DNA of 33,052 nucleotides from Lyophyllum atratum (lineage: Eukaryota > Basidiomycota > Agaricomycetes > Agaricales > Lyophyllaceae): assembly GCA_014905825.1 (NCBI GenBank), contig JACGCN010000122.1, positions 1-33,052 on the forward strand. Reading direction: 5' to 3'. This document shows, piece after piece, positions 20,320 through 30,999 of the stretch (its first letter is position 1; each line of letters opens with the position of its first letter). Under the pieces are notes generated by a model, which searched no databases, was not told the DNA's origin, and saw nothing but the letters and a program-made list of their open reading frames with translations. The position numbers were made by a program, and so were the translations under genes.

Positions 20320-21318
20320 TCAGGGGACAAAAGGTATCTTGGTCCCAACTCTTTGTCGATACTTGACATAGTCGTCACCAAAAAACCTTATCAGAGCGTT
20401 TTCCTCAGCTAGGTGAAAGAAATCATGAGATCTCGTCGAAAGGGGATGGGGGTGAAATGCTGACCTCTTGTTCTGTAGTAAAAGAATCTCCACAGCAGAA
20501 TTGTAAAGAGGATGAATGTCAAATGGTTTTGCAATACGAGCTGCGTGCCTAACGCCCAGTAGTAAAAGCCTGCGTATGAGGGATGACGAAACCAGCTGCG
20601 CGAAGCGTTAGTGGATAATTTCGAGAAGTCATACTTGCAGTACTGACGCGTAAACACCATCAGTTACAAGCTTATGACTTTCGCGCTTTCGAAACGCGAC
20701 AGAATGAGAGAAGTTGGTTGAAGCATGGATCATCGCTATGGATCGCAATAGCTGGCCCGCTATCACGAATGCTATTCCTGTGAGATGGCTTAAAATCTGG
20801 TCCAGGATGAACTGCATAGAATACACACCAATGGGTGTCAGATACGGGTACGCTTTAAGGGCAGGTTTAAAGTAAAGCGTAATCAGGTATTCCGTCAGGG
20901 CAACGCCATTTGCAATATGATACATTGCACCATTATCGAGCAGGTATGCTGGAAGCAGGGTTTAGTATGGGATGTACGACAGGAATGGTCACTCACAGTC
21001 AACACTGCATTTCTCAAGGTTCCACCCTGCAGTTACAGCGAACTCTCCCCAGTGAAAAGCAGCCCAAGCGGCTACAAAGAATCCAAGCTGGGGATTTGTC
21101 CACCAGTATGCATCGAAACCGCCCACGGCAAAAACCAAGAATCCCAAAGAGAACAGTCCTCCTAAGATGAAGGCGATGACAGACACAGCCAGTGGCGTAT
21201 TTGGAATATTGCCAATTGGAGCATGAGTAGCGACTGGAATTGTTTGTAAAGGGTGCTTCATAGCAGCTTCTCGTTGTTTGATGCGTTCATCAAGGCTAAC
21301 CAGTGTATCTGAAGCCAT
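20320..21318 (-). CDS. STE14: Protein-S-isoprenylcysteine O-methyltransferase
   Basis: Methylates the prenylated C-terminal cysteine of CaaX proteins such as Ras and mating-factor precursors, in the ER membrane. About 285 residues in four exons with three short introns, all in frame. Hydrophobic helices include LAVSVIAFILGGLFSLGFLV and LGFFVAAWAAFHWGEF. Known ICMT motifs: HIANGVALTEYLI, QLLRSIAMIHASTNFSHSV, KRESHKLVTDGVYAWFRHPS, YAGFYYWALGTQL, then EENALIRFFGDDYVKYRQRV and a terminal GTKIPFVP, which form the SAM and substrate sites. The start at 21318 (MASDTLVSLDERIKQRE) is the first ATG of the open exon and lies 156 bp from the divergent MEF2 start. Confidence 0.93.
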
Positions 21319-21474
21319 CCTTGGGGTCGGAGGGAAGAAAGAGTGTAATATGTGGACTGCATTGTTGCGGTCTCGGGCAACAATAGCGGGAGTTTACCTT
21401 TGTTAGGTTCAAAAGGCTATGAGGTACCCAGTGGTGGAAGTTGTGCCTTGTGGACATTGCATTTTAGCTGGCTC
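21319..21474. promoter_or_regulatory. Shared divergent promoter of STE14 and MEF2
   Basis: 156 bp between start codons in head-to-head orientation. No clear TATA box seen. Role inferred from position. Confidence 0.55.
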
Positions 21475-24018
21475 ATGTTCTTAAGTCGATGGGCATCCTA
21501 TAGCCCGTCTAATATTTTAAAGCTCGGTTGCCGTGCATATTCCAGGCCAGCAGAATATGACCCCTCGAGAACTCGCAATATGGCGCTCGTCGCGCATATC
21601 GGTGCGCATTGCATATACCATGCGTAGAACGACTCCTCAACATTCCTCCGTTTAGACTCGGGGAAGACTACTTTGACAGAGTCTATTCTCTTAAAATCCT
21701 CATATCTCTCCACGCGAGGTACGGTCGACACGGGAAGTACCACGACTGATTTCCTACCTGCGGAAAGGGAACGCGGAATCACTATTCAGTCCGCCAGTAT
21801 TCCAGTCAAGTGGAAGAACTGGACTTTCAATCTCATAGATACCCCCGGACACGCAGACTTTGGAATGGAAGTCGAGAGCGCCAGTCGAGTTGTAGACGGT
21901 GCCGTAGTTCTGATCGACTCAGTTGAAGGAGTTGAAGCGCAAACGAAAGGCGTCTGGAGGCAGTTGGACAGGTGCGTCAATCAGGTGAGGCGTATGTGAA
22001 CCTTTCTGACATTTCTCTGAAACCTTTCTGCTGTTAGATATGGTGTAGCTACGCGAATCATGTTTTTAAACAAGCTTGACCGACCTGGAGCCTCGTTCGG
22101 AGCCTCTCTTGCTTCCTTGCTCTCGCATCGGCTTCATCCTCATCCGATGGCCTTGGTACTTCCAATAGCTTCCTTTGATCCCCGTCATTATGCGCAAGCA
22201 GAGCCGGGAGTTCAAGGCTTGGTCGACCTAGTGAAATGGGAAGTCTGGAAGTGGGATGCAGAAGGGACAGTATCCCGTCACCCCCTTCCACGAGACGATG
22301 AAACATTCAGTAACTTTGACGTTATACCTGCATCTCACCCGATCCTCCCTCACTTAATTCCGGCGCGTACACAGCTACTAGAAAGCCTTTCCATGTACTC
22401 GGAGGAGCTCATGGAGAACCTTCTCAGTCTTCCATCTACCCCCACCGCATATCTTAACGTGGAGACTTCGAGCATTATACGACACCTGCGTCAAGCTACG
22501 ATAAAAAAGGAGATCCTTCCCGTTCTTGGGGGATCAGCGATGAAGAATATCGGCACAGACCTTGTTATGGACTACGTTGGAGAACTCTTGGCTAGCCCGC
22601 TTGATGTGGTCCATGATCCTCAGGCTTCTAATAGTCCCGTCAGGCTTCTTGCATGGAAAGTTGCATGGGATAAGAAGCGAGGGTGGATGACTTTCGTTCG
22701 GGTTTATTCAGGTACCCTCTCAATTTTCTCCGAGATGAGTATATGTTGAGATATTTTTCCAGGAAAACTGACGCGGCACAGTGTCGTCTTCAACACAAGC
22801 AGGAATCAACGCGAGCGTGTCTCAAAGCTACTCCTTTTATATGCTTCGGAAGCGGAGGAAGTCGACGAACTTCCGTTTGGCTCTGTGGGTGTGATTCTAG
22901 GACTGAAGTACACTCGTACTGGAGACACACTGGTATCAGCCGGTGGTCCAGCATCCACGCGTTCTGTTCTACGCCAGATAGTTCCTCCCGCCGCGGTCAT
23001 CGCTGCCTCTATCATCCCTCAATCACATTCCGATCTGGAGCCTGTCCAAGAAGCCTTAGAGGCCCTTGCTCGCACGGACCCTTCCGTCCGTGTGGATGTG
23101 CAAGAGGGACAAATTTTGGTCCATGGGATGGGTGCTCTCCATCTTGAAATTGTCGAAGGTCGACTGAAGGACGAATGGAACGTGCGGTTCGAAGTCGGGA
23201 GACGCCGCGTCAGCTACCGGGAAGGCTTGGGCCCTGGTGCATCTGCTCCGAACTCCAACTTATGGCAAACGGACGCTGGGGGAAAGCAAATCGACATCTC
23301 TGTTATTCTCGACATTCGACCCCTAGAGCATGGAGAAACCGGAGATCCAGTCTGGGATGGCAATGTTGTTCTCGACGAAACGGCTCAACCATTCCCTTCC
23401 CCGGATGCGATGACAGGAACACCCCAATCCTATATCGTTCATGGAATCTCAAGCGCCCTTTCAAACTCGCCCAACAGTTCGCTGGCAATGTCCCACCTCC
23501 ATATCCAGTTGAAGGCGTTCTCTATACCTCCTGGCACAGCCGCCTCAATGCTGACTGGCGCTACAGCTGTCATTATGCGCAACCGCATTCGCAATGCTGG
23601 CATGGGTCCCGTTATGGAACCCTATGTCCATCTGAAGATCTCTGTCACGGAGGACAGCCTTGGAAAGGTTGTAAAGGATGTGACAGAGCATGGCGGTGAG
23701 GTCTTAGACCTCGATACAGGGTCAGCTGTAGCTGCAGATGGCAGTGAAGAGATCGGAGGTTATCCAGAGGAAGGAGTATATATCCCCTCTGCGTTGTTAT
23801 CGCCGTCGGGTGGCGCGGATTCGTCTGGATCCTCTGGCTCGCTGCGTCTGAAACGCTCCGTGCATGCTCTTGCCCCACTCAGTAAAATGCTTGACTACTC
23901 CACGCGGCTGCGTGCCCTTTCTGGAGGACACGGCATGTTCGAGATGGCCAATGCAGGATTTAGAGAAGTTTCAGAGACGAGGAAGGTGGAGATTCTCAAG
24001 GAAATCGGGCGAGCTTGA
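21475..24018 (+). CDS. MEF2: Mitochondrial elongation factor G2 / ribosome-releasing factor 2
   Basis: A translational GTPase that works with the recycling factor RRF to split mitochondrial ribosomes. About 800 residues in four exons. The N-terminus MFLSRWASYSPSNILKLGCR is basic and hydroxylated with no acidic residue, like a mitochondrial presequence. The intron at 21602-21655 splits the P-loop, giving ALVAHIDSGKTTLTESIL (G1). Next are ERERGITIQSA (G2), NLIDTPGHADFGMEVE (G3) and MFLNKLDRPGASFG (G4). Later come the domain II-IV blocks GGSAMKNIGTDLVMDYVGEL, VHGMGALHLEIVEGRL and SYREGLG, and a C-terminal domain ending SGGHGMFEMANAGFREV. Introns at about 21974-22037 and 22712-22762 are in frame. 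The EF-G2 rather than EF-G1 assignment rests on overall family resemblance and is less certain than the EF-G call. Confidence 0.92.
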
Positions 24019-24108
24019 GGTCAAATGAGTATTATATATATCCAATAATATCTAATGATCTAGCAGATCCGATAATATACACCTCGAATAACGCGGATAA
24101 TACAATTG

Positions 24109-25562
24109 TCACAGCTCTCTGATTTCGTCCGCGTCCCCGAAAAACATCGCAGTATCCATGTCTTCATCGTCGTCCGCAGCTCCTGCTCGAGCATCCCCTG
24201 CATTATTCAACACTTGACTGAACTGCATCATCCCACCTTCATCGTCTGAGTCGTCCGAATCTTCCAAAAATCGTGGATCAAGGAGCGATGATGTGGACGG
24301 AGGGAGACTTTGACCTCGAAAGGGAGCAGGAGTCTCGCTCCTTCCTCTGTAATCATCGGGAAGAAAGAGTGGAGTCTTTTCCCGGACGCTGGGCCCCAGA
24401 GCAGGCAAGGAAACAGGCGGCACAACGCTTGGTTCTCTGAAAATGGCTGGAACAACAGAAGACGCCCTAGACATGGACCGTATCGGCGGCCATGGCTCTA
24501 CGACAATGCAAAGACAGTGACCGTAGATGCTGAAACCCTGGTATTGGAGCCGTAATATTGGTTTTGGTTTTTCCTCTTCCTGGATTTCTAGCTCGAGGGA
24601 CATCGACGTAGGAGGAAGATCTTGAGCCTCAAGTGGAATGTCAACATCCATATTGTGGGAGGAACCTAGCTCTGCGCCAGGCATCTCCCTACTGACAGGT
24701 TGGTCAGTTATGTCGATATCAGCGCCTTGTGATGTAGATTTTGCAGCCATTGTCACTGATGGATCTTCGTTACCATCTATTTCTTGATACGCCCCAGGAG
24801 TCTTCGTCGTTCGCCTTGATCTGCGAGGTTCTGCTGGGTCGTAATCGCCGTCTTCTTCGTCGTTGCTGGAAGTTAACAGATCATCCTCTACGTCTCGAGC
24901 CTTTCCTTTCCCTTTAGTTCTACGTTTCTTCCGAGCACCCCCATTGTTGACCTTTTCCACGGCAGACTTTCTTTTCCCTCGCTGCCGCTTTGAGGAAGAC
25001 GGGACTGGAGGGGGAGGCATTGTAGGCCGTTTCTGTGGGGGTAATGCTACAAAGTGCCTTGTCTTTGCAACAGTGTCGGTCACTGTGAGCACATATAAAG
25101 CATGCTTGACATACCTTGACTACGACAGAGTGAGGTTCTGTTTTGCGAAAGAAATAGCAAAACTGATAAGTCTCTGGAAAAAGACGCTTGTAAGTCAGAT
25201 CCGAAGAAATAAAACGATACCTACCTCCTCTATATGTATCAACCGTCGCCTTTTTCGAAGACGCTGCATTGCCAGGAACTATGCTCGCTTCAGCCTTGAG
25301 CTTGGGCAGTATACTTTGCACGTGGGTGAGTATAAGAGCCAGGAGAGGAATAAAGCATCCCGACTATGGTCTCAGGTCAGCCAGAACGTGTTGTAGAACC
25401 GCGTCGGACATCCACTCGAGATGGCGTTCGTCCAGATATAACTGTAGCAAGGTGTCAATGATGAGAAACAAGCATATCCTAAACTAAACAGCATACATAT
25501 AAAGGAAGCACGGTTTTCTCCGATATACGCAGATAATAGGGATTCCTGGTTTTGAAAGGCAT
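24109..25562 (-). CDS. Unrecognised fungal protein with conserved-looking N-terminus and nuclear-type tail
   Basis: I do not recognise the family. Five exons can be assembled: MPFKTRNPYYLRISEKTVLP (ATG 25562), then YLDERHLEWMSDAVLQHVLA, then ILPKLKAEASIVPGNAASSK to DTYRG, then YQFCYFFRKTEPHSVVVKTR, then the long last exon. All four introns are GT-AG and near 50 nt. Only the last exon is obvious as a long ORF. The first roughly 110 residues look folded, with mixed helices and aromatic residues. The rest is low complexity: Lys/Arg clusters (KRQRGKRKSAVEK, GGARKKRRTKGKGK) that would serve as nuclear localisation signals, an acidic patch (SSNDEEDGDYDPAEP), an AT-hook-like RRSRRTTKTPG, and acidic endings DDSDDEGG and DDDEDMD. 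A nuclear or chromatin role is inference. It is divergent from the CYC2-like reductase with only 100 bp between them. Confidence 0.72.
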
Positions 25563-25662
25563 ATCGTGCGGGCTGGAGGACGAGTGTGACGCGACTTGGG
25601 TTGCATCACAAGCACATGACTGTGACAGCCGTCACGAACATTGAAGTTCTCTCCCGGAGTCC
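25563..25662. promoter_or_regulatory. Shared 100-bp divergent promoter
   Basis: Separates the ATG of the unrecognised minus-strand gene from the ATG of the CYC2-like gene. Contains tgtgacgc and tgtgacagccgtcac, the latter holding an imperfect palindrome around GTGAC/GTCAC. No TATA box. Confidence 0.5.
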
Positions 25663-26830
25663 ATGCAGCAACGTCTGCTCTGCCAGAACACTCTACGGCA
25701 AAGCCTCCCTCGCCGTCGCTTCTATTCGTCAGGAGCTACGAAATACACGGCCACACGCATAGTCTCTTTTCCCCTCGCAATCGGAGCACTCGCTGGTCTT
25801 TCTTTCTATTTCTTTTACCCCGATGTGTCCCGTTCAGCACCCACTTCAGCAACGACCCCGCTTTCACCATCCCACTTTACACCCTCAACCGTAATATACA
25901 ATGAATGTTCTGGGACGAACACAAAGCTGCTTGAGGTGATGGTCCCACCCCAGCTCCTTCCTCCCCGCGACACAGCAGGTTCCTCGGCTTCCCCGTTCGC
26001 TCCAATCTGGTCAGTGTTTATAAAGGATGACGATATCCAAGTAGAAAGACCATATACCCCTCTTGAAGGCATCGACGAGGAAGGCCGCATGCTTTTTTGG
26101 ATCAAAAAATACCCGAAGGGCGAAGTAGGCCGATGGTTGCACTCTAAAACCCCTGGGGAGAAAATCGAGTTACGTGGCCCTCTCACGACCTGGCCATGGA
26201 GGGATGGGGAATGGGACGAAATTATTATGGTATGTGTAGGCTCGTCATGTGTTTTCATCGTCATATCTTCACGCCATTTCGCAGATATCAGGAGGGACAG
26301 GCATCACTCCTTTCTACCAACTCTTCCATTCAGTAATTTCTCGTCAGCCCGAAACTAGGACTCGTTTCACCCTACTCCATTCGTCATCCACCACCGCCGA
26401 ACTCCCTCCTCCTAGAATGATGGATCGACTAGCTACCTTCGCTGCGCAGAATCCAGACAGATTCCGACTCCAACTTTTTGTGGATTCCCTTGAAGGGCCA
26501 CCTTCTTCCTCACATATGCCTCCGCCCCACCTAGGCCGTATAGGAAAGTCTGCCATTGAGAAATGTCTTGGACTCAATGAACTAGTTCCCTGGTGGCAAA
26601 GATTCTTTGGAAAGGCCGAGATCCCGAAGGCCCCCCGGAAGGTTCTTTTCCTCGTGTGCGGACCTGATCCGTAAGTTTTTTGAGATCTCTCGTGACGTGT
26701 AGTCGCTGATAACTTGAGCAGGATGATCAATGCATTATCTGGACCTTTTGGACGAAACCTCTCTCAGGGCCCTATAAGAGGTGTCTTGGGCGAAATGGGC
26801 TTCACCTCCAATGAAGTGCATAAGCTCTAA
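25663..26830 (+). CDS. Mitochondrial FAD/NAD(P)-binding oxidoreductase of the cytochrome b5 reductase fold, CYC2-like
   Basis: Yeast Cyc2 is a mitochondrial inner-membrane flavoprotein needed for cytochrome c haem attachment; this gene has the same architecture. About 350 residues in three exons. N-terminus MQQRLLCQNTLRQSLPRRRF is Arg-rich without acidic residues, a typical mitochondrial presequence, followed by one membrane helix (IVSFPLAIGALAGLSFYFFY). The FAD-binding motif is VERPYTPLEG; GRWLHSKTPGEKIELRGPL follows as in b5 reductases. The nucleotide-binding motif ISGGTGITPFYQL begins right after the first intron (about 26230-26283), and VLFLVCGPDPMI carries the CGP motif across the second intron. 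It ends GEMGFTSNEVHKL, with an aromatic Phe near the end. A plain NADH-cytochrome b5 reductase is the alternative, but the long Pro-rich linker and the presequence favour CYC2-like. Confidence 0.85.
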
Positions 26831-26984
26831 AGCTATGGTTCTCTAGCGTTCCTGTCATTTGCGAGCAATCCTGAGGTTCAGTCCCTGATCCCTACTCAAG
26901 AACTGCGGAGGATAGCATTTCCACGACCTAATAATACGTTACAAATACATAATTCCAAAATCGACTCTCTCAAACCACGTATGC

Positions 26985-28708
26985 TCAAGCCGCATCAGCA
27001 GGAAAGCCAGGCCCCGAGATGATAGCCTTAATGACACCCTTGCCGTCCTCACTCTTCCCTGCGCGTGTCGCTTGGAATGCGGTGATAGCCTGCTCGAAAG
27101 TATAACTGCACAAACGGAAGATCTATGAGTACAAGTAGGATGTTTTCAGAGTGTGGTGGGGACATACCGATGGGTGACCAAAGGCTTCAAATCAATCTTC
27201 CCTTGGGCAACGAGAGCGATGGCAAGTGGATAATCCCCAGGCTATAAAAACATGTCAAAGACGACGAGGCAAATGAAGGAGATTCTCATACTCCATAGCG
27301 GAATGAACCCTTGTAGTTCAGCTCTTTTGTGGTCAGCTGCCCAATGTCAATCGTGACATTAGGATTCCCCATCCCGACCTATTTACCGATAAGCTCGCGT
27401 ACTCAGATCTAAACAAAAAGAGAGAGACGCACCTGCACGACTGTTCCACCGGACTTCGCGACATGCAGCGCTGTCTGGATCGATACTTCTGCACCGCTAG
27501 CATCGATGACGAGATCTATGGCCTTGCTCCCTCTGTCTTGGATTCCCAGAGTTTTCTTCATGGTCTCGGCATTTCTCCTGCTATAAGCGGTCTTGGCCTC
27601 TCCTTCTTCGAATTTGGGTGGTAGATAAGCATCGGTTGCCGCATACTTCTTTGCGAATTCAAGGCGGGCGGGGTTGATGTCGACTGCAATAACGCGAGAC
27701 GCGCCGAGAGCCTTCGCGACAGCCATGCATAGTAGGCCGACCGGCCCACATCCGAAGATCACGATTGATTGGTTGGCGCGGAAGGCTCCAAGATTGGAGA
27801 CGGAGTGAATGCCGACCGCGAGAGGCTCGATCTATTCTATATTTAGAAGATGTCTGGGGGTGGGATAGTATCCCACGTACCATAGCACCATCTTCGAGGG
27901 AAACGTTTCCTGGGAGTGGGAAGGCAAGATCCGCGGGTAAACGATAATAGCGACCCAAAGTACCGTCATACGGAGGTGTAGCGGCGAAGACGATATCGGG
28001 ACAAAGCTGCAGCAGTAATGGAAACGATACGCAATCAGCGAAGGAGGCGCTAAAATGATGGGCTCATGCGCACCTCGTAGCGTCCAGACTTGCAGGCATC
28101 GCACTTTCCTGTGTTTTATGGATCAAATAAGCGCATATATGTTTGCTATGTTCGACGCACGACATGTTGCGCCAGGCTCCATTGCTACGCGATCCCCAAC
28201 TTTGAGATGCTTGACGTCAGGCCCCACTGCAGCTCGTCATCAGAAAGGGGGATCTTGTGTGCGATGTGCGCGATATACCTTTGGAGATCACTCCAGCGGA
28301 TTCGTGACCCAAGACCTGCTCGATGGATTAGTACCTCTGCACATAATCGGGTCTGGCGTCCTTACCATGGGATCATTGACAATGAAGTCACCGATGCGAC
28401 CTTCGACGAGGTAGTGTACCTAAGGTGCACATTGGCTTCTGGCAGTGCTAAAGCGACCATTAACCTACGTCTGAACCGCAGATACCTGCATGATCGTTCT
28501 GCTTAGACCAAATACAAGCGAAGGACGAGGGGAACGACTTACCAGTTTTCCTCACTTCGACGAGGACCTGATCCCCAGATACTGATAGGATATGTTAATT
28601 GCAGCTGTTGAACACAGCGGGCAAGGTCAACCGACTTTCGGGGATGGGTCGCTGTTCATAAACAACATCCTCCACGGCGCGTAGGACAAAAGATGGGTTA
28701 TCAGACAT
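26985..28708 (-). CDS. XYL2: NAD-dependent xylitol/sorbitol dehydrogenase (zinc-containing MDR family)
   Basis: Oxidises xylitol to D-xylulose (or sorbitol to fructose) in pentose use. Twelve exons sum to 1128 nt, giving 375 residues, normal for the family. N-terminus MSDNPSFVLRAVEDVVYEQR. The catalytic zinc Cys sits in GICGSDVHYLVEG, encoded by a 17-nt micro-exon, followed by VLGHESAGVISKVG and VAMEPGATC. The structural-zinc Cys cluster is CRKCDACKSGRYELC, split between two exons. The nucleotide fold shows IFGCGPVGLLC and IAVDINPARL, where the Asp indicates NAD over NADP. The end is GKGVIKAIISGPGF. Introns of 45-70 nt are all GT-AG. The enzyme may equally be an L-arabinitol or sorbitol dehydrogenase; sequence alone does not decide the sugar alcohol. 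Confidence 0.93.
28469..28485 (-). other. 17-nt micro-exon carrying the catalytic Cys of XYL2
   Basis: The exon GTATCTGCGGTTCAGAC lies between ...catgcag and gtaggt on the minus strand. It supplies ICGSD between KTG and VHYLVEG. Flanking introns are about 57 nt (28486-28542) and 49 nt (28420-28468). Confidence 0.78.
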
Positions 28709-29111
28709 GGTGAGAGCAGGCTTCGAAGAAGATTAGTCTGAGGCATCAAGTTAAGACTCTTAGGGGTATCGAACGGTCCGCTTGACCCGGGAGACGGAGA
28801 AAGCGGGCAGACTTCGGACAAACATATTTCGCGCAACCGCTGTACATGTCGCGACAACAATGCCGAGTTCCGAATCGCGTCCTCCAATCCCGCCACTTCC
28901 ATATCGGGACTGACAGGCTGACGGTCAGCGCGAACCACTCGTCAGCCACGCCTCCTTATAAGATGCCTGTCTCGCACTTTCCTCTTTTCCACTTCTTTCT
29001 TCTTCCTTTCACCTTTCCACCCTTTTCTCCTTCAACTTTTTTTCGAGCGTAGCCTTTCTTTACTTGAACTCTTTACTCTCCGTTCGATATCTTTCCTCCG
29101 AGTTGTTCATC
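28709..29111. promoter_or_regulatory. Divergent promoter region of XYL2 and the Ran1-like kinase
   Basis: 403 bp without a conserved ORF. The kinase side holds a TATA-like box at 28957 and a long coding-strand pyrimidine tract (about 28976-29046), the common layout of strong fungal promoters. The XYL2 side shows nothing as clear. Confidence 0.6.
28957..28962 (+). promoter_or_regulatory. TATA-like element upstream of the kinase
   Basis: TATAAG in the context CCTCCTTATAAGATGCC, about 150 nt before the kinase ATG and directly upstream of the CT-rich tract where transcription would be expected to start. Confidence 0.5.
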
Positions 29112-30584
29112 ATGGGTCGCATCACCGTCACCGACTCCATGCCTGACCTCACGGGACGCAGTATCGACAATGGCCGCCTCAAACTTCTGGAAAGTTTGGG
29201 ATCTGGTGCCTACGGCAAGGTCTACCGCGCACTCGAAGTGTTGTCTCCACTTGATAAGCCCATCCACTACGCCGTCAAATGCCTGCTTAGGCCGGAGAGG
29301 GGTTCCACCAAGAGGAGTTCCAAGACCGCGAAATCAACCTACATCAGATGGTCTGCGACCACCCAAACATCGTGACACTCCATCGAGCCATCGTCGACGA
29401 AAATTATGTCTACGTCATCCTCGATCTCTGTGCTGGTGGGGATCTGTTCACTGCCATAACCGAGACCCAAATCTTTCACAATAACGTGCAGCTTGTCAAG
29501 GACTCGTTCGTTCAACTCATCGATGCTGTCCTCCACTGTCATGAGAAGAGCGTTTTCCATCGGGATATCAAACCAGAAAATGTTCTTTGCTCGGAAGCAG
29601 GTGCCGACATTCGTCTCGCCGACTTTGGTCTTTCAATCCAAGATCCAATATCGACAGATTTCGGCTGCGGCAGCTCCTACTACATGAGCCCCGGTTAGTA
29701 CATAATAATTCTACTTCGCGTGTCGTTATTGATGTCCGCCTCCTCCTCTCAGAGTGCATCGGGAAGGAGCTCTCGGTTGGTCGGTACTCTACTCGGCATA
29801 GCGATATCTGGTCTCTGGGTGTCATCCTCACGAACATGATTTCTGGTCGCAACCCATGGCGCTATGCAACAACCAAGGACGATTGCTTTGCTGCGTATCT
29901 CCACGACAGAGACTTCCTTCGCCAAGTCCTTCCCATCTCTCATGGCGCCAATGCCATCCTGAAACGAATCTTCACTATCAATCCCTTGAGTCGCATCTCC
30001 TTGACGGACCTACGCGAAGAGATCTTGATTCTTGACACTTTTTCATGACGGAGGATGAGATATCCGGTGCTAGTCCGGCGGTAGGCGCGGTCGCCAAGAT
30101 ACTCTCAGAGGGCAAACCGCGGCAGGCAACAGTGGTCGAAACCGATGGCGACACTGTACATGGATCTACCGAGAAGACAGACAGTTCAGTTAGTTCAGAT
30201 GAAGTCTATGCATTCGATAGCCCTCCTGACGACTCCGGTGCTCCATCCTCGTTTATAATACCGTCATCTGCGTTTCTTACTGTTCCCGGCGCGGACTTGG
30301 ACACTGATTCGGCTTCTCCGAGTGCGCGGGCCTCTGGTTCAACAAACTCAGGCTCAGACAGCGATGGACCTATCACGCCTGCTACCTATCCTGTCGATCC
30401 TGCCATCGAGGTTCCCGACTTCCCAGAGGGCGAAGGCTTGTACCAGGCATCCTTGTTTCCTATCTCTGCGGACCCCCCTAAGCCGACTGAATCCAAGATC
30501 AAGAAAGCCTTCAAGCGCAAGCGGCTTATCCGCCTGGCCTTCGAGCGAATCAAGGGCCTTTCGTCCGGAAGTGGCTCGTCATGA
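29112..30584 (+). CDS. Serine/threonine protein kinase, Ran1/Sks1/Vhs1-like (two frame breaks)
   Basis: Resembles fission-yeast Ran1 (Pat1) and budding-yeast Sks1/Vhs1, linked to nutrient sensing and the switch to meiosis. ATG 29112 begins [12 protein letters not shown]. The Gly loop is [13 protein letters not shown], the ATP lysine is in YAVKCLL, then [14 protein letters not shown], the catalytic loop [12 protein letters not shown], and the magnesium loop ADFGLSI. SSYYMSPE (the APE equivalent) spans the single intron at about 29695-29753. [20 protein letters not shown] follows. The C-terminal 180 residues are Ser/Asp-rich and end in a basic segment ([19 protein letters not shown]). Two places need one extra base: near 29306, between LLRPERGS and the frame giving [13 protein letters not shown], and in the T run at 30039-30043, between LDTF and MTEDEIS. 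I treat these as probable sequence errors, about 470 residues if intact. Confidence 0.87.
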
Positions 30585-30899
30585 ACAACATTTCTTACCA
30601 TGTACTCTACATTCCTTGTGTTTTTATAGCTTAGAGTATTGGACATTGAACGTTGAACCCGTGTTACAATTCTTATGATCACGGAGACCCTTGAGGAAAT
30701 GACATTGACAAGTTGAAGAGTCGCGTTAGCCTGATGGCACAAAAAGCACGCCATCTTAGTTGTGAACCTATCCGCCCCTTTTTTATTTTTTTTCGTGCCT
30801 ATCGTTGGATCCAATCCCGATTGAGGGATGTAGCGCCTCATGTCCTCGACACTTTCGGCCGGGTAGATCAGATTTCAAATTTGATTATCGATGATCAAG

Positions 30900-30905
30900 C
30901 ACGTG
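30900..30905. promoter_or_regulatory. CACGTG E-box, candidate Cbf1-type site
   Basis: A palindromic CACGTG 95 nt before the MET6 ATG. In yeasts Cbf1 binds CACGTG in sulfur-metabolism promoters. Its use in this fungus is inference. Confidence 0.45.
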
Positions 30906-30930
30906 CGCGTTTTGGTAAAAGTCGCAATTG

Positions 30931-30950
30931 TGAGGAGCAACCACTCCTCA
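30931..30950. repeat. 7-bp inverted repeat in the MET6 leader/promoter
   Basis: TGAGGAG-CAACCA-CTCCTCA is a perfect seven-base stem with a six-base loop, 50 nt before the start codon. If transcribed it would form a small 5'-UTR hairpin. Confidence 0.55.
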
Positions 30951-30999
30951 GTATCGTACCACCATCCCCAAATTTCTCCGTCTCATCCGTCCACGCAAA

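Larger units (their letters stand above)
30585..30999 (+). promoter_or_regulatory. MET6 upstream region
   Basis: 415 bp between the kinase stop and the MET6 ATG, holding the kinase 3' end and the MET6 promoter and leader. A CACGTG box and a small hairpin are listed separately. The 108-codon ORF inside has no family resemblance. Confidence 0.6.

Noticed and set aside
27231..27295. Apparent one-base frame problem at a late XYL2 intron
   Set aside because: On recounting, the intron joins YG to PGDYPLAI in frame and the twelve exons sum to 376 codons, so no break is needed.
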